This document shows positions 35,682-44,333 of a DNA stretch of 50,039 bases, piece by piece; positions within the stretch are counted from its first letter, which is position 1, and the number at the start of each line of letters is the position of its first letter. Source of the stretch: an uncultured Shewanella sp. (GTDB lineage Bacteria > Pseudomonadota > Gammaproteobacteria > Enterobacterales > Shewanellaceae). The notes beneath the pieces are model-generated. The model was not told the DNA's origin, did not search any database, and saw only the letters and a list, made by a program, of their open reading frames with translations. The stretch is taken from contig NZ_CANLKR010000036.1 of assembly GCF_947491715.1 (NCBI RefSeq), positions 1 through 50,039 on the forward strand. Direction: 5' to 3'. Position numbers and translations under genes: made by a program.

Positions 35682-36320
35682 ATGACCAATCTCTCACCCC
35701 CTTTTTGCCTCGCAAAAAATCACAACTTTATCCCTCATTTCCTTGATGATGAATTTATTATTCAGTTTATGAAAGGAAAATCAGGTTTTGAAGACGGTAT
35801 AATGGGAATAGATCCACACCTGGATTCAAAAAATATGTGTTACTGGATTGAATGGACTGAAGATGACTGCCGTAAATTTTGGTTCGGTTTTATCGATGTT
35901 CTGTTTAACCAATTAATTAAGGCAAAAGAGAAGTTGCAGCACGAGATAGTAACCTATGTAACATCAGATGGGTTTAATACGATATGTAAACTTATTGGTT
36001 TAGATCAACAGACTATGGTTAATGAGTATTACTATCTAAACGATCAACTACCCATCCTACACCGGCTTAAAACTGCTCTAATACAGTTTGAGAAAATATG
36101 GAGTGAAAATAAGTTAAGCCAGAGATATAGGTTCAAACACAATTTACCCTTAAATGGGATACCCAACCGTATCCTAAAACTATGCAAAGAGGATCAAATT
36201 ATATCACCATTGAAACAGATCATACGTCTATCAACCGATCTTTATGTCAATGAACGATACGATGAGCATGACAAAGCATTGCGCTATGTTGCGCAAATCG
36301 TTGGCAGTAAGGTTAATTAA
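35682..36320 (+). CDS. Unknown 212-residue cytoplasmic protein
   Basis: The ATG at 35682 follows AAGGAGACTTATT. No signal or membrane segment. Aromatic-rich middle (CYWIEWTEDDCRKFWFGFIDVLF) and a basic helical C terminus. Placed after the DUF3150 gene beyond a terminator-like hairpin and convergent with the recombination operon. I do not recognise the family. Confidence 0.6.
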   Translation: MTNLSPPFCLAKNHNFIPHFLDDEFIIQFMKGKSGFEDGIMGIDPHLDSKNMCYWIEWTEDDCRKFWFGFIDVLFNQLIKAKEKLQHEIVTYVTSDGFNTICKLIGLDQQTMVNEYYYLNDQLPILHRLKTALIQFEKIWSENKLSQRYRFKHNLPLNGIPNRILKLCKEDQIISPLKQIIRLSTDLYVNERYDEHDKALRYVAQIVGSKVN

Positions 36321-36343
36321 TCAACATGGAGAGAATACAAAAG

Positions 36344-36982
36344 CTAAATATGAAAAGACTTACATTGCCCGTTATTGTGGTGTAAGTCTTTGTTCTTGTG
36401 AGGCTTATTAAACTTCTCCGCTGTTACTAAGAATAAAGGTACATCCACTCCTCCTTGCCCAAACCCTAAGTACTTTAGTGCTCTTCGGCTCAGAGCCGAC
36501 AACAAAGCCGAGTGACTATAAGCAAGATAAAATGGCAAGCAACGATGCATCTTGTTTTTATGCCACATCGACCAAAAACCCAATAATTCTTCTTTAGACA
36601 CAATCCCAGAGAAATAGGCACCTTTTCTCTCCACCTCAAAATATCCCCCGAGAACCCTTCCTCGAGGCTCTGAGGCACATTCAGATATGATTGGACGTCT
36701 TGATCCATTAAAGCAAAAAGACATCCCCTGAGTAACTACCCCCACTCTTATTTGCCCAAACCCCAACGCTCTAATCGCATACTGATAAAAAACAGGAGTC
36801 AGTTCAACCACAAGTTTAACAAAACCCTCTGTATTAGAAACAGCAAAAATATCAAAATAATCTTGAGAGCCACACAACTCATTCAACTCTTGACTAAGAT
36901 CATAAGCTCGGCTTCTTAGGGGCTCAGAGTAGATAATTAGTGAGTTACGATCCCCTTCTTTTTTGTAGCTACTTAGGATCAT
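36344..36982 (-). CDS. Second, diverged RecT-like protein
   Basis: A 212-residue protein from the ATG at 36982 (AGAGGG eight bases upstream; an in-frame GTG at 37000 is less likely). It lines up with the upstream RecT-like protein: GFVKLVVELTPVFYQYAI with NFVTLSLAIGYRGYQRIF; IRVGVV with IDVGLV; F-x-F-N-G-S-R with F-R-Y-Q-G-P-R; RGRVLGGYFEVE with RGQLEGGYCIAE; then VSKEELLGF with MSRSQIDEV. It lacks about 60 residues of the RecT N terminus. It may be a partner subunit or regulator of annealing. The overlap of 14 bp with recT shows coupling. Confidence 0.6.
   Translation of the reverse strand: MILSSYKKEGDRNSLIIYSEPLRSRAYDLSQELNELCGSQDYFDIFAVSNTEGFVKLVVELTPVFYQYAIRALGFGQIRVGVVTQGMSFCFNGSRRPIISECASEPRGRVLGGYFEVERKGAYFSGIVSKEELLGFWSMWHKNKMHRCLPFYLAYSHSALLSALSRRALKYLGFGQGGVDVPLFLVTAEKFNKPHKNKDLHHNNGQCKSFHI
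36354..36391. terminator. Hairpin at the convergent gene ends
   Basis: Perfect 11-bp inverted repeat AAAGACTTACA (36354-36364) and TGTAAGTCTTT (36381-36391) with a 16-nt loop, lying in the last codons of the minus-strand gene. The A and T ends could terminate convergent transcription in both directions. The long loop makes it a weaker call. Confidence 0.4.
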
Positions 36983-37706
36983 AAGATTGTCCCTCTTCAC
37001 TGACGCCGTTAAATTGATCTTCTAATTCTTGAATCGCGAGATTATCAACATCAATATTTGGACTGATCCGAAACCAATTCTTCGCAGAAAATCGGATAAT
37101 AGCAGCCCTTATGCACTCTCCTTTGAATTCTGAATCCCATGACTTCTCATGCCCATAAAGTCTAGCCATCATTTCGACTTCATCAATCTGGCTTCTACTC
37201 ATTACCGTTGTCATCAAACTACCATCAGACACTTCAGCAATACAATAACCCCCCTCAAGCTGACCTCTTACTGAAACATCAGTCGATAAACAACTTGTCG
37301 AATGTATCACTTCCATTCGAGGGCCTTGATATCGAAAAGTGTCATTTGCGTAAACGAGCCCAACATCAATTCGATTAAGTAAACCACTCCCACAGAAAAT
37401 TCGCTGATATCCCCGATAACCAATCGCCAAGCTCAATGTAACAAAGTTCATTTGATAATTAAGCTGAAGAAAACACTCTTTTCTTTGATCTAAAAGAGAC
37501 AATCCTAATCGCACCGCTCTCATTAAACATTCAGCCAATGCAAGACGAGGAAGAGGATAATGATCTCCCTGCAATATGATAAATTGGCGAACAATCGCAT
37601 TGGCTTCTTGTCTAAATATTAAGTCAGAACGCGGGTAATTCTTTGAAGCTTGTTTGTACTCGTTTTCAATTGAGCTCAACGAGTCTAAATATGGCTGCAG
37701 TTCCAT
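36969..37706 (-). CDS. recT: RecT-family single-strand annealing protein
   Basis: A 245-residue annealase. The pattern SLAIGYRGYQRIFCGSGLLN, then VGLVYANDTFRYQG, then GGYCIAEV and MSRSQIDEVE, and a K-x-W-x-x-x-F-x-x-E end, matches RecT (prophage/Rac-type) proteins. AGGAG lies a few bases before the ATG. It follows the RecE-like nuclease gene by nine bases and together they would form a RecET-type recombination pair, useful for repair and re-circularisation of incoming DNA. It is shorter than Rac RecT (about 269). Confidence 0.8.
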   Translation of the reverse strand: MELQPYLDSLSSIENEYKQASKNYPRSDLIFRQEANAIVRQFIILQGDHYPLPRLALAECLMRAVRLGLSLLDQRKECFLQLNYQMNFVTLSLAIGYRGYQRIFCGSGLLNRIDVGLVYANDTFRYQGPRMEVIHSTSCLSTDVSVRGQLEGGYCIAEVSDGSLMTTVMSRSQIDEVEMMARLYGHEKSWDSEFKGECIRAAIIRFSAKNWFRISPNIDVDNLAIQELEDQFNGVSEEGQSYDPK

Positions 37707-37715
37707 AGCATTCTC

Positions 37716-38834
37716 CTAAAAATAATTCGTAAAAGAAGAAACATCTGATTGCGTGAAAACGCCCGATTTTCTATTTAATTTTAAAGTAACCAACTCATTA
37801 CCCACAGAATAAGCATCCCACTTTCCGGTCGTCATTGACTGCTGTATTTTTGATAAGTGACTAATAACAAGCCCTTTAGCCCTTTCTCTGCAAATCGAGT
37901 CAAGCGCATAAGGGGTGACTAAGTTTGGTAAGGCTGTTTCTACTGCAATAAATTCCATCGGCGCGAGTTCAATGCCTAGTAACGCTGCGACATGCAAATA
38001 AAAAGCCTCTTGAGTGTCGTAGTTGTAACGTAAACAAGCTTTCTTGAAGTCATAAGTACCTGTACCCGAAGTTGTCTTTAAATCTAAAGGGACTGAACTG
38101 TTGTATAACCAATCTAGACGACACTTAAGCCACATTTTGTGGTTTGAGTCATACGCGATCAGCGTTAGTTCGGCCTTACCATTTTTAAGATACCTGGCAA
38201 CTCTCGGATGTGTGATAACGCTATTAGCACAACGCAAACATAAATCCCAATCCGATTTAGTTACCCCCATTTTGTTGGCCATACGACGTACTGAGGGCTC
38301 TGAATGTTTACTGATAACAGAACTTATCCGATTACTAGCGAGCCCCATGGCGTGATTGAACGCTTTATCTCCCCAACCCGATCTTAGAGATTTTTCGACG
38401 ATATCATCAAAGATATAAGCATCAGGGTCTATCTCCCTGACTAAATCGACACATCCTGATTTTGTCGATGGGCATGTTTGTAAGTGTTTAATCAAATAAC
38501 CCTGTAGATCACTCAATGTGTGCAAAGCATTTGGATAGTCTTCGGGGGAAGGAAACAGGAAAAAATGATTATTCACTTCCTTTGGTGTCAATGCCAGAGC
38601 GTGCGTTAATGATCCCCCTGTTAATTGACGATTATAAATTTCGACATCGGCAGGATTATTTTGCTCATAATTGAAATGAGCCATGGATGTAAAACTGGAT
38701 TTTAAACGACTATGGTTTAATGCTTTAATTTGTTTATAGACGGAAAAAGGGATATCAGAATAAATACCACCGACCAGCTCCCCATCATTTAAGAAGCCAC
38801 CATTAGCACCAGAGATAATGTTGATTTTATTCAT
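37716..38834 (-). CDS. recE: RecE-like 5'-3' exonuclease (PD-(D/E)XK)
   Basis: A 372-residue nuclease similar to the C-terminal catalytic part of RecE. Early motif: GGIYSDIPFSVYKQIKALNH-like, as in RecE (prey-binding SxYH...S). Nuclease motif: L-D-W-L with D241 and P-L-D-L-K-T-T with D251 and K253, followed by Y-D-T-Q-E-A-F-Y-L-H-V, the QxxxY-type helix. An AGAGAG ribosome site precedes the ATG. First gene of a minus-strand operon with the two RecT-like genes. It would resect double-strand ends for RecT. Confidence 0.8.
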   Translation of the reverse strand: MNKINIISGANGGFLNDGELVGGIYSDIPFSVYKQIKALNHSRLKSSFTSMAHFNYEQNNPADVEIYNRQLTGGSLTHALALTPKEVNNHFFLFPSPEDYPNALHTLSDLQGYLIKHLQTCPSTKSGCVDLVREIDPDAYIFDDIVEKSLRSGWGDKAFNHAMGLASNRISSVISKHSEPSVRRMANKMGVTKSDWDLCLRCANSVITHPRVARYLKNGKAELTLIAYDSNHKMWLKCRLDWLYNSSVPLDLKTTSGTGTYDFKKACLRYNYDTQEAFYLHVAALLGIELAPMEFIAVETALPNLVTPYALDSICRERAKGLVISHLSKIQQSMTTGKWDAYSVGNELVTLKLNRKSGVFTQSDVSSFTNYF

Positions 38835-39217
38835 AAAGCACTCTCTAACTGAATAATATTACAACAATGATAACTCTTTTTTATTATCTCGCTTGATGGC
38901 GATGAGAGTACAAGTTACGTTTACACTATCGCGGAATATGGTGAAAATAACTATCAATGGATAACTAAAGGTTAATTCATTATTTCTACCAGTGATAAAT
39001 GATTCTTATCACTGGTAGCTGAATGAAATATAGCAAATTTTTGTTAGAGTGGTATGATGTGCGCTATGAGAACACATATAGAAAGTTAAGCTAATCTAAT
39101 GCCTTAGGTTAGTAGGCACATAACAAAGATAAGCGTTCAGATGTCAAACTGTTTGCTTGAAATGTAAAAAGAAGTTTTCCACTGGTGTTGGTGATGTTAT
39201 AAGCACAAGGAGTTATA
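38835..39217. other. Divergent intergenic region with hairpin H1
   Basis: 383 bp separating the recE operon (minus) from the zinc-ribbon gene (plus). It contains hairpin H1 and, to the right, a GTGGTATGATG segment that could hold a promoter. I see no gene in it. Confidence 0.4.
38986..39018. repeat. Dispersed hairpin H1
   Basis: Perfect 13-bp arms CTACCAGTGATAA (38986-38998) and TTATCACTGGTAG (39006-39018), 7-nt loop. First of six related hairpins, all between here and 46632, each in a gap between modules. None is found in the first 38.9 kb. Confidence 0.95.
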
Positions 39218-39625
39218 GTGCAAGTCGAATGTCCATCTTGTCAAACAGACAATCAAATAGAATATTCCGAGAATATTGTTTGCTTTAGTTGCAAAGAATC
39301 TTTTAAGGATCATGCGTTCAAGAAATTTAAAAAACCATTAATTTCAACAACAACAGCTCTAATAATCGGAATATATGGGACCTACAAAATAGATAACACT
39401 TTCTTTGAAGAGCAAAGATTACCTATACAAGTCGAATATGAATTAATTGATAGTTGTGTTAACTCTTCAGGCGGGAGCTTACGAAGTTCGCAGTATGTTG
39501 TGAAAAAAGAAGTCTGTATGTGCGCACTTGAACAGACTGTATTAAAAATTAATTATGAAGAAATGAAGAAAAACGAGTCATTATTTATGGCTCGTTTTAA
39601 TAGTAATATTAGTATTTGTTACTAA
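39218..39625 (+). CDS. Zinc-ribbon membrane protein
   Basis: A 135-residue protein starting at GTG with AAGGAG six bases upstream. Zinc ribbon: C-P-S-C at residues 5-8 and C-F-S-C at about 23-26. A membrane helix follows (about 42-60: TTTALIIGIYGTYKI), then a domain with four more cysteines (two near CMC, about 100-102). Such zinc-ribbon/TM proteins occur in mobile-island cargo, but I cannot name a family. The end overlaps a small minus-strand gene by 17 bp. Confidence 0.6.
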   Translation: MQVECPSCQTDNQIEYSENIVCFSCKESFKDHAFKKFKKPLISTTTALIIGIYGTYKIDNTFFEEQRLPIQVEYELIDSCVNSSGGSLRSSQYVVKKEVCMCALEQTVLKINYEEMKKNESLFMARFNSNISICY

Positions 39626-39722
39626 ATTTAGTTTTTGGTGGATTATTGCCTCTTCCACCGCCAGAAGGTTCTCCAGTTTTGCTTGGTCCGTTTGGTGGTG
39701 TGTTGTTTGCTGTAAGTAACAT
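39609..39722 (-). CDS. Small Pro/Gly/Ser-rich peptide gene
   Basis: A 37-residue reading frame, MLLTANNTPPNGPSKTGEPS followed by a Gly-Gly-Gly-Arg stretch and an NNPPKTKF-like end. AAGGA lies seven bases before the ATG. Composition is extremely biased (Pro, Gly, Asn, Ser, Thr) and no other frame is open here. It runs against the zinc-ribbon gene with a 17-bp 3' overlap. Short peptides of this flavour exist in mobile regions, but I know no assigned function. Confidence 0.45.
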   Translation of the reverse strand: MLLTANNTPPNGPSKTGEPSGGGRGNNPPKTKFSNKY

Positions 39723-39799
39723 GTTATTTCCTTAATATATGTTGTTTATGTTAGTTCCCTTAAGGAACAGTTTCTATTGTAAGGAGGGTGAAAGGACAA

Positions 39800-40135
39800 A
39801 TGGGGACAAATGAATTACAAAAGCAAATAAAGAGCATAATTGCTAGCTTAGGTTGGTCTCAAAAAAAACTAGCTAGAACTATTTATATAGAGCTAAATGA
39901 TTGGGATGATGAATCTGAGATCATCAAGTTTGAAGAAAAACTAAAAAAAGAATTAAGCCGTCCCACTACCAAAGTAAAAAGGTTAGAGTGCTATCTTTCT
40001 GTAATCAGTCGTCACCCTGATTTTGAAAAAATAGACTTTGTAACTTTAAAATATAAGACTACAGGTTTCATTTCTAGTTATATGGTTAAAGAGATGAGGG
40101 CTAGTTCTGAGTTGTTAGATAAGAAGCTGGGGTAA
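39800..40135 (+). CDS. Helix-turn-helix-like small protein
   Basis: A 111-residue protein. LQKQIKSIIASLGWSQKKLAR at about residues 6-26 has the shape of an XRE-type HTH start (LGWSQKKLA), then an acidic helix (NDWDDESEIIKFEEKLKKEL) with S-R-P-T-T-K like the recognition part. I start it at the ATG at 39800 after AAAGGACAA; a GTG at 39788 directly abuts AAGGAGG. Probably a regulator of this small module. Confidence 0.5.
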   Translation: MGTNELQKQIKSIIASLGWSQKKLARTIYIELNDWDDESEIIKFEEKLKKELSRPTTKVKRLECYLSVISRHPDFEKIDFVTLKYKTTGFISSYMVKEMRASSELLDKKLG

Positions 40136-40363
40136 TGTACTTGTAGCTAACTAAGGGAAGGATGCGCAGATGTGGCTTATCTTAATCGTTCAACAAGTAG
40201 ATAATTTCCCCATTTTCGCCCCGACTTAACATAATCTCTTGTTGTGCGCATTTGACCAAGGTCTAGTTGTAATTCAAATATAGTAATGTCACATTTCCCC
40301 AACTTAGAGATGTCACATTCTGGTATGCTGGATACAAATAATCCAGCATATTAGATTGGTGTC

Positions 40364-41710
40364 ATGTTAATTACGATGAATGAAAAGGAACTGCACCGGA
40401 TTGGTGTTATTAAGGATGTTTGCAATAAACAATTAACTCAAATGGCCGCTGCTTCAATTTTAGGGCTTACTCGCCGGCACACACAAAGGTTAGTGAATCA
40501 ATTCCGCAAAAGTGGTGAAGCTGGTCTAGTCTCTAAACGTCGTGGATTGCCGAGTAACCGTCGTTTTCCATATGAATTTAAAGATAAAGTTTTAACGCTG
40601 GTTAAGCAAAAATACGCGGATTTTAAACCGACCTTTGCCTGTGAAAAATTAGCAGAGCTACATGGTATAAAACTCTCCAGCGAAACCTTAAGGCAATGGT
40701 TAATTACAGAGGGATTATGGCGAGTTCGCAAGCGTAAGCAGAAAAAAGTCTACCAACCTCGATATCGACGTGAATGTTATGGTGAGCTGGTGCAAATAGA
40801 TGGCTCTTATCATGATTGGTTTGAAGGCCGTTCACCTAAGTGTTGCTTGTTAGTGTTTATTGATGATGCGACCAGTCAGTTGATGTCATTGCGCTTTTGT
40901 GAATCAGAGACCACTTATGATTATATGAATGCGACACGAGAATATTTGGATAATCATGGCAAACCCATTGCTTTTTACAGTGATAAATATGCGGTATTTA
41001 AGGTCAATTCACCGAGCAAGAAAACCAATAAGCAAATGACAGAATATGGACGTGCGCTCTATGAACTTAATATTGAATTAATCTGTGCTAACAGCTCACA
41101 GGCTAAAGGACGAGTCGAACGCGCCAATAGGACACTTCAAGACCGCCTGATTAAGGAAATGCGCTTAGCAAACATCAATACCATAGAAGAAGCTAATGTG
41201 TGGCTTCCTGAGTTTATGGCTGACTTTAATTGCCGCTTTGCTTGTGCTGCTCAGTCTTCTCAAAATGCTCATCGCCCAGTACAAGAATCAAAAACTGAAC
41301 TGCATAATATTTTTTCAAGGCAAACAAGCCGAAAACTGACCAAAGCACTAACTTTACAGTATGACAAAGTAATGTATATTATTGACCCTACTGATAAAGC
41401 TAAAAGATTAATCGGTAAATCTGTCATGATTTATGATTACCCTGATGGCACCATATCGATTCAATATTGTGGTGAAGAATTACCTTATAGCGTGTTTGAT
41501 AAACTCAGAAGTGTGCAGCAAGGGGCTGTTGTTGAAAATAAACGCTTGGGCGCAGCATTGGCCTTTGCAAAAGAGAGTCAAGCAGAGCGTTCAGAAACCT
41601 ACGAACGTACTCGTAATGCTAAAAAAGGGAGTCGAAAAGCGCAAGCAAGGGCGATTAATCCACTTGTTGAACAAGAGGTTAAATTTAAGCCAAGTTTGAC
41701 GCGAGAATAA
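40364..41710 (+). CDS. ISNCY-family (ISDol1-like) transposase
   Basis: A 448-residue DDE transposase. N-terminal HTH (QMAAASILGLTRRHTQRLVN, about 24-43), second HTH near 95-115. The catalytic triad is probably D of LVQIDGSYHDWF (about 144), D of FYSDKYAVF (about 205) and E of GRVERANRTLQD (about 249). It matches the ISNCY-type transposases common in Shewanella and relatives. Apparently full length and intact. Confidence 0.85.
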   Translation: MLITMNEKELHRIGVIKDVCNKQLTQMAAASILGLTRRHTQRLVNQFRKSGEAGLVSKRRGLPSNRRFPYEFKDKVLTLVKQKYADFKPTFACEKLAELHGIKLSSETLRQWLITEGLWRVRKRKQKKVYQPRYRRECYGELVQIDGSYHDWFEGRSPKCCLLVFIDDATSQLMSLRFCESETTYDYMNATREYLDNHGKPIAFYSDKYAVFKVNSPSKKTNKQMTEYGRALYELNIELICANSSQAKGRVERANRTLQDRLIKEMRLANINTIEEANVWLPEFMADFNCRFACAAQSSQNAHRPVQESKTELHNIFSRQTSRKLTKALTLQYDKVMYIIDPTDKAKRLIGKSVMIYDYPDGTISIQYCGEELPYSVFDKLRSVQQGAVVENKRLGAALAFAKESQAERSETYERTRNAKKGSRKAQARAINPLVEQEVKFKPSLTRE

Positions 41711-41765
41711 CCTCTATTACCAAAAGCTTTCAAATTTAGCTCAGCGATATGAGTGTTATATTAAT

Positions 41766-42320
41766 TTATTCATTAAATTCAAAAGTAACTGAAATTGAAG
41801 GTGATTCTTCAATATTTATAGTAAAGCCTGATGGAGTAAGATAAGGGTTATCTTTATATTTATGTTCAAAATCAATTAACAATAAAATCAAGTTTTTGTA
41901 CAATAATTCAGATGACTGAGTACTAAGTTTAGTGATGTTAGATAAAATATTTGAAGGTAGAACATCTGAAGATTCAATCCAAGCAAATTTTTTACCGAAG
42001 TATATAGCATTTAGTTTTACTGCATACCAACCTTCTTTTTTATCAATAACCTGATATGAAATAGCTTTGGTGGTAGTTGTCACTATTTTTGAAGTGATGC
42101 TTGCTTTAGAGTATAGATTGGCTTTATCAACTAATATATCAACATAAGCTGGGTTATTAACCTTGATTTTACTTTCTTTATGATTTTTCCTACTGAATAT
42201 GTCAATTGTTTTTTGAATGATAGCCAAATCTTTAGACATTTCTTCGTAGGTTTCTTTTTTGGTTTCGGCGTATATATGGCTACAGAATAATAAAAGTAAT
42301 ATTAAATATCTCAATTGCAT
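41766..42320 (-). CDS. Exported bacterial SH3-like domain protein (IS cargo)
   Basis: A 184-residue protein with signal peptide (LILLLLFCSHIYA). Residues about 55-115 look like a bacterial SH3 fold (YVDILVDKANLYSKASITSK, then KKEGWYAVKL and FAWIESSDV). SH3b domains bind peptides or peptidoglycan. It lies inside the IS termini, opposite to the transposase, six bases after the small membrane gene. Confidence 0.55.
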   Translation of the reverse strand: MQLRYLILLLLFCSHIYAETKKETYEEMSKDLAIIQKTIDIFSRKNHKESKIKVNNPAYVDILVDKANLYSKASITSKIVTTTTKAISYQVIDKKEGWYAVKLNAIYFGKKFAWIESSDVLPSNILSNITKLSTQSSELLYKNLILLLIDFEHKYKDNPYLTPSGFTINIEESPSISVTFEFNE

Positions 42321-42325
42321 GAGTA

Positions 42326-42607
42326 TTAGAATACTCCTGCTAAATATGCAATTAGTGTGTATAAAAAAGAGCCTACAAGTGCTCCCAATACGATCCCATT
42401 AAAAAAATTTTCATTTTTCAATAAAAACATGCACATACAAAATAAAGCAGACCATAAAGTAACCAGTATAAAATGATATGGTTTAGGCAAAACCCCATGA
42501 AATGAATTGTATAGCATAATTCCAACTTGAATAATCAATAAACCACCAAAAATTATCGCTGAAACTTTTTTTATCAAGTCAGTATCTGTATCTGTATTTA
42601 ATTTCAT
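42326..42607 (-). CDS. Small three-helix membrane protein (IS cargo)
   Basis: A 93-residue protein with three hydrophobic segments (about 14-32, 42-60, 72-90). First gene of the minus-strand pair with the SH3-like protein. Function unknown. Confidence 0.5.
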   Translation of the reverse strand: MKLNTDTDTDLIKKVSAIIFGGLLIIQVGIMLYNSFHGVLPKPYHFILVTLWSALFCMCMFLLKNENFFNGIVLGALVGSFLYTLIAYLAGVF

Positions 42608-42674
42608 ATGATGTAACCTTTTGTGTTCTTACACTATAAAGTGTAGAAAATAGAGGTTATCTGTCAACAAAGAT

Positions 42675-42697
42675 AAAAAAAGCCCTTAAAAAGGGCT
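42675..42697 (-). terminator. Minus-strand terminator inside the IS
   Basis: Stem AGCCCTT / AAGGGCT with a 3-nt loop. On the minus strand it is followed by seven T's (plus-strand A-run at 42674-42680). It would stop leftward transcription entering the cargo genes from the right. Confidence 0.7.
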
Positions 42698-42824
42698 ATA
42701 GGCAACCTTAGATTGGATATCAAGTGGCTATGAAACACCTGATTTAAGAAGTTTAGTTGGTAAATCATTTTATATCTAATAACTAATGATGTGACATTTC
42801 TACTTTGCCCAACAATGTGACATT

Positions 42825-43211
42825 TGAAACTTGCCTTAACATGACTAAAGACCAGTTGAAATTTGATTATGTTTAATACTCTAGACGGCGAAAAGCCCCC
42901 GAGGAATCAAGGCGGAGGCTTCTCTGTAGAGTTCGCATTCAGTCTAATGAGAGACGAACGATCTAATTCTAGTTTAAGTTGAGAATAGTGCAAATGAGCT
43001 ACTACCAGTGATAACCCTTGTTTATCACTGGTAGGGGAATATAGCCCATGATTTTTTGTATTGTCCAAAAAACTCATTTCTGAAATTAGCTTTTCAACTT
43101 TGCGACATAACCCCCATTTTTTATAATTTCTAAAAATAACCCTTGAATTAGCAATGTGTTAGCTGTATTTTTGTTACCTTTTTTGCTCAAATATGAAAAC
43201 AAGGGATTGTT
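42825..43211. other. Gap to the right of the IS, with hairpin H2
   Basis: No gene seen. Contains hairpin H2 and an A/T-rich stretch before the muramidase gene, where its promoter should be. The flank at 42850-42880 (AAGACCAGTTGAAATTTGAT) resembles the flank left of the IS at about 40258-40280, hinting at a related duplicated target or older IS remnant. Confidence 0.4.
43002..43034. repeat. Dispersed hairpin H2
   Basis: Perfect 13-bp arms CTACCAGTGATAA (43002-43014) and TTATCACTGGTAG (43022-43034), 7-nt loop CCCTTGT. Same arms as H1, different loop. Confidence 0.95.
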
Positions 43212-44333
43212 ATGAGTTGTCAATGTCATTATTGTGTTTCGAAGAGAAGGCAAAGGCCAGTCATGTCACCATCACCAACGGCAGGACAATCTATACGTGA
43301 AGTCAAACACAGGGAAAATCTAGCCTATATCGAACGAGAACGCTTAGCACAAGCGACACAATCCTATAAACCGTGCCCAAGTACGACAAGTAACATCGAA
43401 AAACTTGAACGGATAAAGAAAAACGAACAGGAAAGTGAAGCTAGGTTTGATGATAAAAATGTGATTCCTCCTCTTAAATCACAATTACTAAAAAATGAGA
43501 AAAACCTTAATTCATTGGCTTTAGGTGCTTTTTCTCCACTTAAAATGGGTATAAAAAGCTTTGAAGTATTAAAGGCACAAGAAGCCCTGATTGCGGTTGG
43601 ATTTGATTTAGGCAATAGAGGTGCTGATAGCCATTTTGGTCAGAAAACAATGCGAGTCGTTAAACAATTTCAGAAAAGATATAAACCCACGCACAACACA
43701 CATGAGCAGTATGAATTCAATATTATTCATGGAGAGGTTGATCGAGGCACTATCTTAGCATTAGATGAGGCCCTATGTGAGAAATGGAAGTTTGAAGGAT
43801 ATGATTGGGCAAATAGTGAATTTGGCATTTTATTAGGTCATGTAGAATCAAGAAATGATTACTCGGCTTACAATAGAACAAAAGGTGGATTGAAATCATT
43901 TTTTAATACTGATCTAGATAAAAAGACCGTTATAGAAGTTATTGAGTTACAACAAACAAGAGAGGCCTTTGCCGTTGGGCGGTTTCAGCTTATACCCACT
44001 ACATTGCAAGAAGCCGTACGACACTTATCGATTGATAAAAATGACACCTTTGATGCATTAACCCAAGATAAAATTTTTAATGGATATTTAATTAAAGTGA
44101 AGCGTCCTCAAATCATTAGTTACTTGGAATCTGATGGTACGATTGAAGATGCTATCTATGATTGGGCTAAAGAGTTTGCTTCGGCAGGCGTAGAAAAAGG
44201 AAGAAAAATCAGCAAAGGAAGGATTGCAGTCGGTGGGGAGTCTTATTATTCAGGAGACGGTTTAAACAAAGCACATTTATCTATCGAAAAAATGAAAGAA
44301 GTATTACGTAAATCCAAAGGGAATAGCCAATGA
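43212..44333 (+). CDS. Peptidoglycan-binding muramidase-like protein (possible effector)
   Basis: A 373-residue protein without a classic signal peptide. The N terminus has C-x-C-x-x-C and a long polar region. Residues about 118-155 form a PG_binding_1 domain (VLKAQEALIAVGFDLG, then HFGQKTMRVVKQFQKRY). Residues about 200-300 look lysozyme-like: ILLGHVESRNDYSAYNR with the likely catalytic Glu, then AVGRFQLIPTT. Wall-degrading activity exported by a secretion system, with the overlapping lipoprotein gene as protector, is the simplest reading. AAGGGA precedes the ATG. The stop overlaps the next start by 4 bp. Confidence 0.6.
   Translation: MSCQCHYCVSKRRQRPVMSPSPTAGQSIREVKHRENLAYIERERLAQATQSYKPCPSTTSNIEKLERIKKNEQESEARFDDKNVIPPLKSQLLKNEKNLNSLALGAFSPLKMGIKSFEVLKAQEALIAVGFDLGNRGADSHFGQKTMRVVKQFQKRYKPTHNTHEQYEFNIIHGEVDRGTILALDEALCEKWKFEGYDWANSEFGILLGHVESRNDYSAYNRTKGGLKSFFNTDLDKKTVIEVIELQQTREAFAVGRFQLIPTTLQEAVRHLSIDKNDTFDALTQDKIFNGYLIKVKRPQIISYLESDGTIEDAIYDWAKEFASAGVEKGRKISKGRIAVGGESYYSGDGLNKAHLSIEKMKEVLRKSKGNSQ

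Larger units (their letters stand above)
40286..42824. mobile_element. ISNCY-type insertion element with cargo genes
   Basis: Both ends carry two copies of ATGTCACAT: left at 40286 and 40310, right (reverse strand) at 42815-42824 and 42789-42797. These form inverted termini about 2.54 kb apart. Inside are one transposase gene on the plus strand and two small genes on the minus strand. ISs with this transposase are usually about 1.6 kb, so the extra 1.1 kb looks like cargo. I could not define a target duplication. Confidence 0.65.
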
